From Lentzea fradiae (GTDB lineage: Bacteria; Actinomycetota; Actinomycetes; Mycobacteriales; Pseudonocardiaceae), in NCBI RefSeq assembly GCF_900100955.1, contig NZ_FNCC01000001.1, positions 620,001 to 684,000 of the forward strand: a stretch of 64,000 bases of DNA, read 5' to 3'. The notes below the pieces were generated by a model. That model was not told the origin of the DNA, made no database searches, and saw only the letters and a list, made by a program, of their open reading frames with translations. The position numbers were made by a program, and so were the translations under genes. Shown here piece after piece: positions 35,601-43,226 of this stretch (position 1 is its first letter; every line of letters starts with the position of its first letter).

Positions 35601-38116
35601 CGGACGTCGCCACGGCCACGGCCGGGGAGCTGGAGGCGAAGCACGGCGGCGAGGACTTCGCCGCCCTCGTGCGTGCCGTGGACGAGGTCGCGATCCTCTC
35701 GATCGCGGCCAGGCTGCGGGCCGACGGCCTGTTCGCCACCGCCGCCGACCGGTGCGACCTCGCCGCCATCGCCGCGGCGACGGGCGTCTCCGCACGGCAG
35801 GACCGGTTGCCGCGCCGGTGGATGGACGCCCTGGTGCACGCCGGGGCGGTCGGGTTCGACCCCGCCTCCGGCACCTACGGCGACCTGGTCGCCGCGTCGG
35901 AGGAGGACATCCGGGCGCTGTGGCGGCGGATCGAGGACCTGAACGAGCGGGTCGGCTACGGCGCCTCGACCCTGGAGTACATCCGGACGTGCAGCAGCCG
36001 CCTGGACGAGCTGCTCGACGGACGGCTGGACGTGCGCGAGCTGCTGTTCCCCCACGGCGAGGTCGGCGCGGCACACGCCGTCTACCGGGAGAACCTGGTC
36101 GGCCACAGCATGCACCAGATCATGATCTCGGCGATCCGGGCGGTCGCGGCGGCTCACCCGCGCGGGGGGATGCGGCTGCTGGAGGTCGGCGGCGGGGTGG
36201 CGGGCACCAGCACCGACCTGATCCCGGCGCTGGCCGAGTTCGAGCCGGACTACCTGTTCACCGACATCTCCGAGTTCTTCCTGGGCGAGGCGCGGGAGAA
36301 GTTCGCGGACCACCCGTGGGTCCGCTGCGGCCGGTTCGACATCAACGCCGACGCCCGCGCGCAGGGCATCCCGCCCAACAGCGCGGACGTGGTGCTGTGC
36401 GCGAACGTGCTGCACAACTCGCGCGACGCCGGTGAGGTGCTGGCGAGGCTGCGCGAGGTCCTGGCACCGGGCGGGTGGCTGGTCTTCCTCGAACCGACGC
36501 GGCGGCACAACTACCCGTTGCTGGTGTCGATGGAGTTCGAGTTCTTCAGCGAGCTGGCCGAGTTCACCGACCTGCGCGCCGGCACCGGGCAGGCGTTCCT
36601 CACCAGGAGCCAGTGGATCTCGCTGCTCGGCGAGGCGGGCGCGGACGAGTCGCTGTGCCTCCCGCCGGTCGGCCACACGCTGGCCGCGCCGGGGCAGGGC
36701 GTGTTCCTGGCCAGGTTCGGCACGGACCGCGCCCGCGTGACCGGCGACGAGCTGCGCCGCCATCTGGAGAGCCGGCTGCCCGCGCACATGGTGCCGGCGC
36801 GGCTGGAGCTGCTGGACGCCGTCCCGAGGACCCCCAACGGCAAGGTAGACCGGGCCGTGCTGACCGCGTGGGCGGACGGGCAGCAGGACGACCACCGCGG
36901 CGGGCGAGTGGTCGAGGAGCCCGCCGACGACCTGGAACGCCGGATCGCCGCGCTGTGGGCCGAGATGCTCGGCCTCGACCGTGTCTCCCGCGGCGAGGAC
37001 TTCTACTCGCTGGGCGGCGACTCGTTGCTGCTGTCGCGGATGGTCGGCAGGCTGCGGGAGCGCGAACCGGAGGCCGCCGCGCTGGAGTGGCAGGAGCTGC
37101 TGCGGCAGATGCTGCGCGACGCCACTGTGCGCGGGCTGGCGGCGTTCATCCGGTCGTCGGGGGAGGCGGCACCGGAGCGGACGCCGGCGCGTTCCTCCCT
37201 GATGCGGCTGGGCGGGTCGGCCGGAGCCGTCACCACGGTCCTCGTGCACGCGGGTTCGGGCACTCTCCAGCCGTACCGGCCGCTGCTCGCACACCTGCGG
37301 GCGGCCGGGACCGGGCAGCTGGTCGGCGTGCAGGTCGAGGACTACGACCGGTACCTCGCGCTGCCACCGGAGACGGTCGTGGCCCGGCTCGCGGCCGACT
37401 ACGCGCGCGAGCTGCTCGGCGCCGGCGACCGGTTCCGGCTCGTCGGCTACTGCGTGGGCGGCCTGCTGGCCACCGAGATCGCCCGCGACCTGACCGAGTC
37501 GGGGGCGACGGTGGACGAGCTGACCGTCATCAGCTCCTACCGGCCGCCCGCGGTGCACGACGAGCTGATGGCCGAGTACGTGTTCGCGCTGGCGACGGGC
37601 ACGGACCTGGCCGCCGCCGGGTGGCCCGCCGACCCGGACGTCTTCAACGCCGCGGTCCGGTCGATCCTGGACCGGACCCCCGGCCAGGTCCCCGACGGCG
37701 CGCTCGCCGGGCTGACCGGCCGCTTCGCCGACCTGGGTGCCCGCTTCCGCGAAGTCGGGGCGCTGCCGGGACAGGAGCGACTGCGGGCGCTGCACCGCGC
37801 CTCCCGTTCCGGCGGTGCCTACGACCCCGGCGACTGCTCCTTCGCCGACTACACCCGTCTCCACGCGGTGTTCCGGCAGAGCATGTCCGCCGTGTCACGG
37901 CACGAGCCGGAGCCGTACCTGGGCCCGATCACGGTGCTGCGCAACAGCGACTCGTCGACGCTGCTGCCCGGCACGCGCACCGACGTGGGCGAGTTCTGGC
38001 GGGAGATCTGCCTCGGCGAGCTGACCGTGCGGGACATCCCCGGCGACCACTTCGGCTGCGTGTCGGCCGCGCACGCCGCCGGGCTCGGCGCCCTGCTGAC
38101 GGGTGGGCGCGGGTGA
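32666..38116 (+). CDS. NRPS2: TubC dock-Cy-A(MT)-PCP-TE
   Basis: 1816 residues from GTG 32666 (GTGA overlap with NRPS1). Residues 1-55 match TubC-type N-terminal docking domains (LLTELRHLGVSLWADEGDLR; LTDERRTALRANKTEVLRLL). Cy4 about 69-500 (E202-x4-D-x2-S). A3 starts about 521 with core Asp712; code by eye DLWNLSLIW, cysteine-like. A methyltransferase is inserted between A8 and A10 (about 955-1360; SAM motif LLEVGGG near 1171), as in PchF, pointing to N- or C-methylation of the thiazoline/thiazolidine. PCP4 Ser1453. The thioesterase has GYCVGG, so Cys1596 replaces the usual Ser nucleophile; His1795 in GDHFG. It should add the last ring and release the product. Confidence 0.92.
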   Translation: MTITDLLTELRHLGVSLWADEGDLRFRAPRGVLTDERRTALRANKTEVLRLLERESELPPAEPDPAGRHDPFPLTPVQSAYLLGRHPAYPYGGAACTSYLEVELPGAEPGRVEDAWNELVARHDMLRAVVHADGYQRVLPEVDRYRVPVADLRDAPPDRVQAHLDACRDELTGRLGDTGRWPLFAVRVTRTREATIVHLAVELLTVDASSLQALLGELGELVSGGTGLPSPPEITFRDYVLAERKLRDTPRYQRDRKYWLDRIDDLPPAPLLPLSEQDAPAGPVRFDRVHHWLTDVELTGLRDRARAHGVTVSATVLAAYAEVIGRWSRHRRFTLTLPVAGRLPVHERVDDLVGDFSSVGLLAVDLDEAAAFAGRVRAVAARLFEDLDHRSFTGVDVLAELTRRAGSPVLMPVVFTSTAGLGRPARPPVRIRRGLTQTPQVWIDCQLTEYDGSLMLAWDVRRGVLADGVAADAFEAFRDLVHALATDDDAWTARQPVRLPEDQRRRRESVNDTAADRRARLLHEPVFARAAARPDAVAVVSGGTAMTFGELAARASDLAAALRENGCAPGERVAVVMDKSAEQVVAVLGVLAAGAVYLPIDAGQPVARRDRVLRDAGVRFAVVRTGDEVARDLPAHPVVVDLAVEPAGDVAPAGRAAPADPAYVIYTSGSTGDPKGVVVSHRAAANTLDDLERRFGLGPADRVLGVANLGFDLSVWDVFGVLGAGGGLVLPDAARAADASHWAELIARHGVTLWNTVPAQLRMLQAYVDSEPEADISGLRLALLSGDWIPVDLPGRVRAKHPSLELVSLGGATEAAIWSIWHPIGDVPPHWRSIPYGTPLENQSFHVLNDVLEDCPDHVTGELHIGGAGLAEGYLGDPGRTAERFVVHPRTGERLYRTGDLGRYLPDGAIEFLGREDGQVKVRGHRVELGEVEAALRAHPAVADAVVVATGERDARRLAGFAEPAPAAVPPAPSFVHVADVATATAGELEAKHGGEDFAALVRAVDEVAILSIAARLRADGLFATAADRCDLAAIAAATGVSARQDRLPRRWMDALVHAGAVGFDPASGTYGDLVAASEEDIRALWRRIEDLNERVGYGASTLEYIRTCSSRLDELLDGRLDVRELLFPHGEVGAAHAVYRENLVGHSMHQIMISAIRAVAAAHPRGGMRLLEVGGGVAGTSTDLIPALAEFEPDYLFTDISEFFLGEAREKFADHPWVRCGRFDINADARAQGIPPNSADVVLCANVLHNSRDAGEVLARLREVLAPGGWLVFLEPTRRHNYPLLVSMEFEFFSELAEFTDLRAGTGQAFLTRSQWISLLGEAGADESLCLPPVGHTLAAPGQGVFLARFGTDRARVTGDELRRHLESRLPAHMVPARLELLDAVPRTPNGKVDRAVLTAWADGQQDDHRGGRVVEEPADDLERRIAALWAEMLGLDRVSRGEDFYSLGGDSLLLSRMVGRLREREPEAAALEWQELLRQMLRDATVRGLAAFIRSSGEAAPERTPARSSLMRLGGSAGAVTTVLVHAGSGTLQPYRPLLAHLRAAGTGQLVGVQVEDYDRYLALPPETVVARLAADYARELLGAGDRFRLVGYCVGGLLATEIARDLTESGATVDELTVISSYRPPAVHDELMAEYVFALATGTDLAAAGWPADPDVFNAAVRSILDRTPGQVPDGALAGLTGRFADLGARFREVGALPGQERLRALHRASRSGGAYDPGDCSFADYTRLHAVFRQSMSAVSRHEPEPYLGPITVLRNSDSSTLLPGTRTDVGEFWREICLGELTVRDIPGDHFGCVSAAHAAGLGALLTGGRG

Positions 38117-39219
38117 GCGGACCGGTGGCGGTGCTCGGCGCCGCCGGGACGGTGGGCCGTTCTGCGGTCGGCCTCCTGCACGACCTCGGCATCGACGACG
38201 TGGTGGCCGGTGACCGGGACACCACCGGCGGCGCCGTCCACGTCGACGCCGAAGATCCCGTGCCCCTGCGGCGGTTCTGCGCCGGAGCCGAGGTGGTGCT
38301 GAACTGCGCGGGACCGTCGTACGCGCTGCTGGACCGCGTCGCCAGGGCCGCACTCGCCGCGGGCGCCCACTACGTCGACATCTCCGGCGACCGGCCGGTG
38401 CACCACCTGCTGACGGCCTCCGGCGCGGTCCGCGGCCGGGCCAGGGCCGTGCTCTCGGCGGGGATGACGCCAGGACTGGCCAACCTGGTCCCACGCGTCC
38501 TGGCCGCGGACGGGCTCGCGGGCGCCGACCTGGTGGTGCACGCCGGGGGCGTCGAGCGGTTCAGCCCCGCTGCGGCGGGCGACCTCGTGCTGACCGTCGA
38601 CGGCGTGGAGGAGGCGGGGCAGGGCGCCTACTGGTACGGCGAGGCCCTCGCCGCCTGGCGGGACGGCCGGGTGGTCTCCGGCGCGCTGGTGACCGCCGAG
38701 GACGTCGAGCTGCCGTACTTCCCCGGCCGGGTCACCCTGGTCCCGTTCCTCACCGCCGACGCCGCCCGCCTGGCCAGGCAGGCGGGGCTCGCCTCGCTCG
38801 ACTGGTTCACCGTGTTCACCGGCAGCCGGCTGCGCCCCGCCCTGTCCCGGTTGCGGGGACGGGTGCCGCGCGAGCCGGCCGCGCTCGCCGCCGCGGCCGC
38901 CGAGCTGATCGAGGCCGGGGAGCTGGACCGGGCGGGACAGGACCCGTACCACCTCATGACGTTCACCCTCCACAGTGGACAACGGTCGCGGACGGCCGTG
39001 CTGCGCACGACGAGCAGCTTCCGGTTGAGCGCCGCCACCGCCGCGCTCACGGTCCGCGCGGTGCTCGACGGCTCGGTGCCGCCCGGCCTGCACCACGCCG
39101 ACGAGGTGCTCGACGCCGAGGCGACGCTGCGCGGGGTGGTGGAGCTGGGCGTGCTGTCCGCGTTCGACGTGCACGACCACGACCGGTGGTCCAAACCGAT
39201 CGAGGAAGGGATGCTGTGA
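38113..39219 (+). CDS. Saccharopine-dehydrogenase-like NAD(P)-dependent oxidoreductase
   Basis: 368 residues from GTG 38113 (GTGA overlap). N-terminal Rossmann motif 'VLGAAGTVGRSAVGLL', then 'VVLNCAGPSYALLDRVARAA' and 'AGAHYVDISGD', the signature of saccharopine-dehydrogenase-like NADP-binding proteins. The C-terminal half is family-specific. Genes of this kind accompany coelibactin-type NRPS loci as I remember them. It probably reduces an imine or an enzyme-bound intermediate during assembly, distinct from the thiazolinyl reductase encoded next; the precise step is not known. Part of the overlapping operon 24471-43224. Confidence 0.78.
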   Translation: MSGPVAVLGAAGTVGRSAVGLLHDLGIDDVVAGDRDTTGGAVHVDAEDPVPLRRFCAGAEVVLNCAGPSYALLDRVARAALAAGAHYVDISGDRPVHHLLTASGAVRGRARAVLSAGMTPGLANLVPRVLAADGLAGADLVVHAGGVERFSPAAAGDLVLTVDGVEEAGQGAYWYGEALAAWRDGRVVSGALVTAEDVELPYFPGRVTLVPFLTADAARLARQAGLASLDWFTVFTGSRLRPALSRLRGRVPREPAALAAAAAELIEAGELDRAGQDPYHLMTFTLHSGQRSRTAVLRTTSSFRLSAATAALTVRAVLDGSVPPGLHHADEVLDAEATLRGVVELGVLSAFDVHDHDRWSKPIEEGML

Positions 39220-40355
39220 CGACTCCCGGGACGACCCCCACCTCCCGCCGGCCCCGCGTCGTGGTGTGCGGCACGTCGTTCGGCCGCGTCTACCTGCGTG
39301 CGGTGCACGAGGACCCGACAGTCGAGCTGGCGGGCGTGCTGTCCAAGGGCAGCCCGCGGTCGCAGCACTACGCCGACGCCTACGGCGTGCCCAGCTACCA
39401 CGACCCCAAAGAGGTGCCGGACGACGTCGACATCGCCTGCGTCGTCGTGCGCGCGGGAGTGGCCGGTGGAGCGGGGGCCGAACTGGCGCAAAGCCTGCTG
39501 TCCCAGCGAATCCACGTGCTGCAAGAGCACCTGCTGCACCCGATGGAGCTGGCCGAGTGCCTGCACGTCGCACGGCGGCACGGGGTCCGGTACCGGGTGA
39601 ACGCCTTCTACCCGCACGTCGAAGCCGTCCGGCGCTTCCTGCGGGCGGCACGGGCCATGCGACGTGAACAGCCGCCCCTGTTCGTGGACGCGATGGCGGG
39701 CGTCCAGGTCCTGCACCCGTTGCTCGACGTGATCGCCCGCGCGGTCGGCGGACTGCGGCCGTGGCGGTTCGCCGACGCGTCCCCGTTCCCGGCGGAGCTG
39801 CACGACCTGGCCCGCCATCCAGGCCCGTACACCCACCTGCACGGCGTCGTGGGCGGCACGCCGGTGTCGTTGCGGGTGCAGAACCACGTCCACCCGGCCG
39901 ACCCGGACAACCACGCGCTGCTGCTGCACCGGATCTCGCTGGTCTTCGAGTCCGGCGTGCTTTCGCTCGCGGACACTCACGGGCCGGTGCTGTGGAGCCC
40001 GCGCCTGCACAGCGAACGCGACGGGACCGGCCGCCTGATCATGGAGGGAACGGGCACCGAACGGCTCCAGGTCCCGGCCACCGAACCGCTGGGACCGGAC
40101 TCCGCCCCGACGTTCCGCGACGTGTTCGACCGGGTGTGGCCCGACGCCGTGCGGGTGGCGCTGAAGGAGCTGCGCGCGGACATCGCCGACGAACGCCGCT
40201 CGACGGTGGCCGGTCAGTGGGCGCTGTCCGTCGCGGGGATGTGGCAGGACGTCACCCGGCGGCTCGGCGAGCCGCGGTTCATCCACCCGGACGCACCGGA
40301 CCGCGTCGACCTGCCGGAGCTGGTGGCCGCCGAGTCCAAGGCGGTGCCGCGGTGA
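39216..40355 (+). CDS. Thiazolinyl imine reductase (PchG/Irp3/YbtU type)
   Basis: 379 residues from GTG 39216 (GTGA overlap). Begins 'RPRVVVCGTSFGRVYLRAV' and contains 'VELAGVLSKGSPRSQHYADA', 'HVLQEHLLHPMELAECLHVA' and 'YRVNAFYPHVEAVRRFLRAA', which match PchG, Irp3 and YbtU. These Gfo/Idh/MocA-related enzymes use NADPH to reduce a PCP-bound thiazoline to a thiazolidine in trans during pyochelin and yersiniabactin assembly. Here it likely reduces one of the rings made by NRPS1 or NRPS2, permitting N-methylation by the embedded MT domain. Confidence 0.9.
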   Translation: MTTPGTTPTSRRPRVVVCGTSFGRVYLRAVHEDPTVELAGVLSKGSPRSQHYADAYGVPSYHDPKEVPDDVDIACVVVRAGVAGGAGAELAQSLLSQRIHVLQEHLLHPMELAECLHVARRHGVRYRVNAFYPHVEAVRRFLRAARAMRREQPPLFVDAMAGVQVLHPLLDVIARAVGGLRPWRFADASPFPAELHDLARHPGPYTHLHGVVGGTPVSLRVQNHVHPADPDNHALLLHRISLVFESGVLSLADTHGPVLWSPRLHSERDGTGRLIMEGTGTERLQVPATEPLGPDSAPTFRDVFDRVWPDAVRVALKELRADIADERRSTVAGQWALSVAGMWQDVTRRLGEPRFIHPDAPDRVDLPELVAAESKAVPR

Positions 40356-41629
40356 GCGCGGGACCGCTCCGGACGGCGTTGGGCGCGGTCAGGGAGCTGA
40401 AGGAGTTCTCGGTCGACCCGTACGGTGCGATGGACCGCCTCCACGACCGGAACGGCCCGGTCTCCTGGCTCGGCGCCGGTCCTGTGCGCTTCGCCCTGCT
40501 GCTCGGCCAGGAGAGCACCGCGTTCGTCCTGGCCCGCACCGGGGCGTTCAGCTGGCAGCGCGCCTTCGGCAGCCTCACACCGCTGGCGGGCGCCAACGCG
40601 TTGCTGGTCAACGACGGCGAGCGGCACCGGAGGCTCCGCAGGCTCGTGCACCCGGCGTTCACCGCGCACCGGGCCGCCGGTCACGCCGGGACGGTGCGGC
40701 GGCACGTCGACCGGGTCGTCGGCACGTGGCGTGCGGGTGAGGTGGTCGAGGTCCAGCGGCAGTTCCGGTTCGCCCTGCGTGACGCCCTGACCGAGATCCT
40801 GTTCGGACCTGACTCCCTCACTCGTGCGGCCGGGCTGCGGGGCCACCTGGAGACCATCCACCGGGCGGTCGACGCCGGTCCGTTGCGGCGCCGGGTGCAG
40901 GTGCTCGGCCTGCCCTCGTGGAAGCGCGCCGTCGCCGCCCGCGAGACCGTCCGGCGCTGGGTGGCCGCGGAGAGTGCCCGGCGGCGGTCCGGGCGGACAC
41001 CCGCGGGGGAGGACGTGCTGTCCACGTTGCTGGCCGCCGCGGCGCAGGGCGTTCCGCCGCTGACCGACGACGAGCTGTGCGACCAGCTGGTCAGCTTCTG
41101 GGAGGCGGCGGCGGAGACGACGTCGTCGACCTTCGCCTGGTCGCTGCACGCCTCGCTGTCCGACCGCGCGGTGTGGGAGTCCATCACCGCCGATCGGTCC
41201 TCCGTGGACAGAATCGTGCGGGAGACGCTGCGGCTGTACCCGGCGACCGGGGTGGTCGCGCGGGCGGTGGCGACCGAGCTCTCCTTCGCGGGTCACCGGT
41301 TCCCGGTGGGGACCAAGCTGCTCATCAGTCCGTTCCACACCCATCGGCTGGCGAGTGTGTGGGAGGACCCGCTGCGGTTCGACCCCGGCAGGTGGGACAG
41401 CACCCGGCCGGGCTTCCGCGCCCGGCCTCCCCACGAGTACCTGCCGTTCGGCGGCGGACCGCACCGGTGCGTCGGCGCCGTCCTGGCGACCACGATCGTG
41501 CGGGCCGCGCTCACCGGGGTGGCCGAGCGGGCGGACCTGCGTCTGGTGTCCGAAGTGGACCCGAAACCCACCGGCCTGATCGGGATGCGGCCCCGCGACG
41601 GCGTGACCGTCCGGGTGGTGCGGCGGTGA
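40352..41629 (+). CDS. Cytochrome P450
   Basis: 425 residues from GTG 40352. Haem-binding loop 'FGGGPHRCVG' with Cys373; ExxR helix 'RETLRLYPATGV'; I-helix 'FWEAAAETTSSTFAW', where the usual acid-alcohol pair appears as Glu-Thr (AETT) rather than the commoner Asp/Glu-Thr after AGxx. Soluble bacterial class. Lies between the reductase and the salicylate ligase with 4-bp overlaps, so it belongs to the pathway and probably hydroxylates or oxidises a ring of the product; coelibactin loci also carry a P450. No ferredoxin gene is adjacent. Confidence 0.92.
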   Translation: MSAGPLRTALGAVRELKEFSVDPYGAMDRLHDRNGPVSWLGAGPVRFALLLGQESTAFVLARTGAFSWQRAFGSLTPLAGANALLVNDGERHRRLRRLVHPAFTAHRAAGHAGTVRRHVDRVVGTWRAGEVVEVQRQFRFALRDALTEILFGPDSLTRAAGLRGHLETIHRAVDAGPLRRRVQVLGLPSWKRAVAARETVRRWVAAESARRRSGRTPAGEDVLSTLLAAAAQGVPPLTDDELCDQLVSFWEAAAETTSSTFAWSLHASLSDRAVWESITADRSSVDRIVRETLRLYPATGVVARAVATELSFAGHRFPVGTKLLISPFHTHRLASVWEDPLRFDPGRWDSTRPGFRARPPHEYLPFGGGPHRCVGAVLATTIVRAALTGVAERADLRLVSEVDPKPTGLIGMRPRDGVTVRVVRR

Positions 41630-43224
41630 CCACCGACTTCGTCCCGTGGCCGGAGGAGGACGCCGCCCGGTACCGCGCCGCCGGGTACTGGCGCGGCGAA
41701 ACGTCCTCCCGGTTCCTGGAGCGGGTGACCGGGTTGTCCGGCGAACGGACGGCCCTGGTCGACGACCGGGTCCGGCTGACGTACCGCGACCTCTTCGAGC
41801 AGTCCCGGCGCGTCGCCGGTGGCCTGCGCGCGCTCGGGGTCGGGGCGGGGGACAAGGTGCTCGTGCAGCTGCCCAACCGCGCCGAGTTCGTCGTGCTGTG
41901 GTTCGCGTTGCAGCACCTCGGTGCCGTGCCGGTGCACACCCAGCCCGGCCACCGGCACGCCGAGATGATTCACCTCGCGCGGCTGACCGAGGCCGTCGCG
42001 TACGTCGTCCCGGACGTCCGTTCGAGGTTCGACCACCGGGAGCTGGCGTCACTCGTGCGCGCGAACGTCCCGTCGTTGCGGCACGTCATCGTCGTCGGCG
42101 ATCCCGGCGGTCACATCGCCTTCGAGGACCTCCTGGCACCGGCACCGGTGCCGGTGGAGGACCTCGCCCGGCCGGGGGACGTCGCCCTGCTCCTGCTCTC
42201 CGGCGGCACCACCGGAGCGCCCAAGCTGATCCCGCGCACGCACGACGACTACCTCTGCAACGCCAGGCTGGCGGCCGAGGCGTGCCGCCTGGGCGACGAC
42301 GCGGTGTACCTGGCGGTCCTGACCATCGGGTTCAACTTCACGTTCGGTTGTCCCGGTCTGCTCGGGGTGCTCGGCGTCGGCGGCACCGTCGTGCTCGCGG
42401 ACAACCCCGACCCGTCGTACTGCTTCGGTCTCCTCGAGCGGGAGCGCGTGACGATCACGGCGATCAACCCGCTGCTCACCCCGCTGTGGCTGGACGAGGC
42501 GCTGGCGACCGACGCGGACCTGTCGAGCCTGCGGGTCCTCCAGATCGGCGGCGCGCGGCTGCCCGGCGACCTCGCCCGCCAGGTCGCCGCGACGTTCGGA
42601 GGCACCCTCCAGCAGGTGTTCGGCATGGCCGAGGGCCTGCTGTGCACGACCGGACTGGACGAGGCTCCCGAGGTGATCGCGACGACGCAGGGCAGACCGG
42701 TCGCGGAGGCCGACGAGGTGCGCGTCGTCGACGAGCACGGCGCCGAGGTGCCCGGCGGCGCCGTGGGCGAACTGCTGACCAAGGGCCCGTACACGCTGCG
42801 CGGCTACTACCGTGCCGACGAGCACAACGCCACGGCGTTCACGGACGGCTTCTACCGCACAGGAGACCTGGTCCGGCGGCTGCCGTCAGGGCACCTCGTC
42901 GTGGTGGGCCGCCGGAAGGAGCAGATCAACCGGGGCGGCGAGAAGTTCGCGGCCCCCGAGGTCGAAGGCCACCTGGAGGCCCACCCGCTGGTCCGCGCGG
43001 CGGCGCTGCTCCCGGCCCCGCACCCGTACCTCGGCGAACGGTCGGTCGCCTTCATCGTGCCGGCCGGGACGGGCGCGCCCACCCGGGAGGACCTGCTGAC
43101 GCACCTGGCCGCGCGCGGGCTGGCCGCCTACAAGACGGTCGACGAGGTCCGGCTGCTGGAGGAGATGCCGAGCACACCCGTCGGCAAGGCCGACAAGAAG
43201 GCGCTGGCGCGGCTGCTGGTCTGA
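41626..43224 (+). CDS. Salicylate-AMP ligase (YbtE/PchD/MbtA type)
   Basis: 532 residues from GTG 41626. Stand-alone aryl-acid adenylation enzyme. P-loop 'LSGGTTGAPK' at 191-200; A8-like 'YRTGDLVRRLPSGHLVVVGR'; C-terminal lysine in 'TPVGKADKK'. In DhbE-type enzymes the aryl pocket is 'HNYPLSS'; here it is 'FNFTFGC' (236-242). The Asn is kept, and Cys242 stands where DhbE has Ser240, a change typical of salicylate rather than dihydroxybenzoate activation. The leading His is replaced by Phe. It should adenylate salicylate and load Ser55 of NRPS1. The stop is 2 bp from the convergent salicylate synthase gene. Confidence 0.9.
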   Translation: MTTDFVPWPEEDAARYRAAGYWRGETSSRFLERVTGLSGERTALVDDRVRLTYRDLFEQSRRVAGGLRALGVGAGDKVLVQLPNRAEFVVLWFALQHLGAVPVHTQPGHRHAEMIHLARLTEAVAYVVPDVRSRFDHRELASLVRANVPSLRHVIVVGDPGGHIAFEDLLAPAPVPVEDLARPGDVALLLLSGGTTGAPKLIPRTHDDYLCNARLAAEACRLGDDAVYLAVLTIGFNFTFGCPGLLGVLGVGGTVVLADNPDPSYCFGLLERERVTITAINPLLTPLWLDEALATDADLSSLRVLQIGGARLPGDLARQVAATFGGTLQQVFGMAEGLLCTTGLDEAPEVIATTQGRPVAEADEVRVVDEHGAEVPGGAVGELLTKGPYTLRGYYRADEHNATAFTDGFYRTGDLVRRLPSGHLVVVGRRKEQINRGGEKFAAPEVEGHLEAHPLVRAAALLPAPHPYLGERSVAFIVPAGTGAPTREDLLTHLAARGLAAYKTVDEVRLLEEMPSTPVGKADKKALARLLV

Positions 43225-43226
43225 CG

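Noticed and set aside
32642-37864. 1740-residue open frame on the minus strand over NRPS2
   Set aside because: Shadow frame caused by high GC at third positions; the plus strand has complete NRPS motifs.
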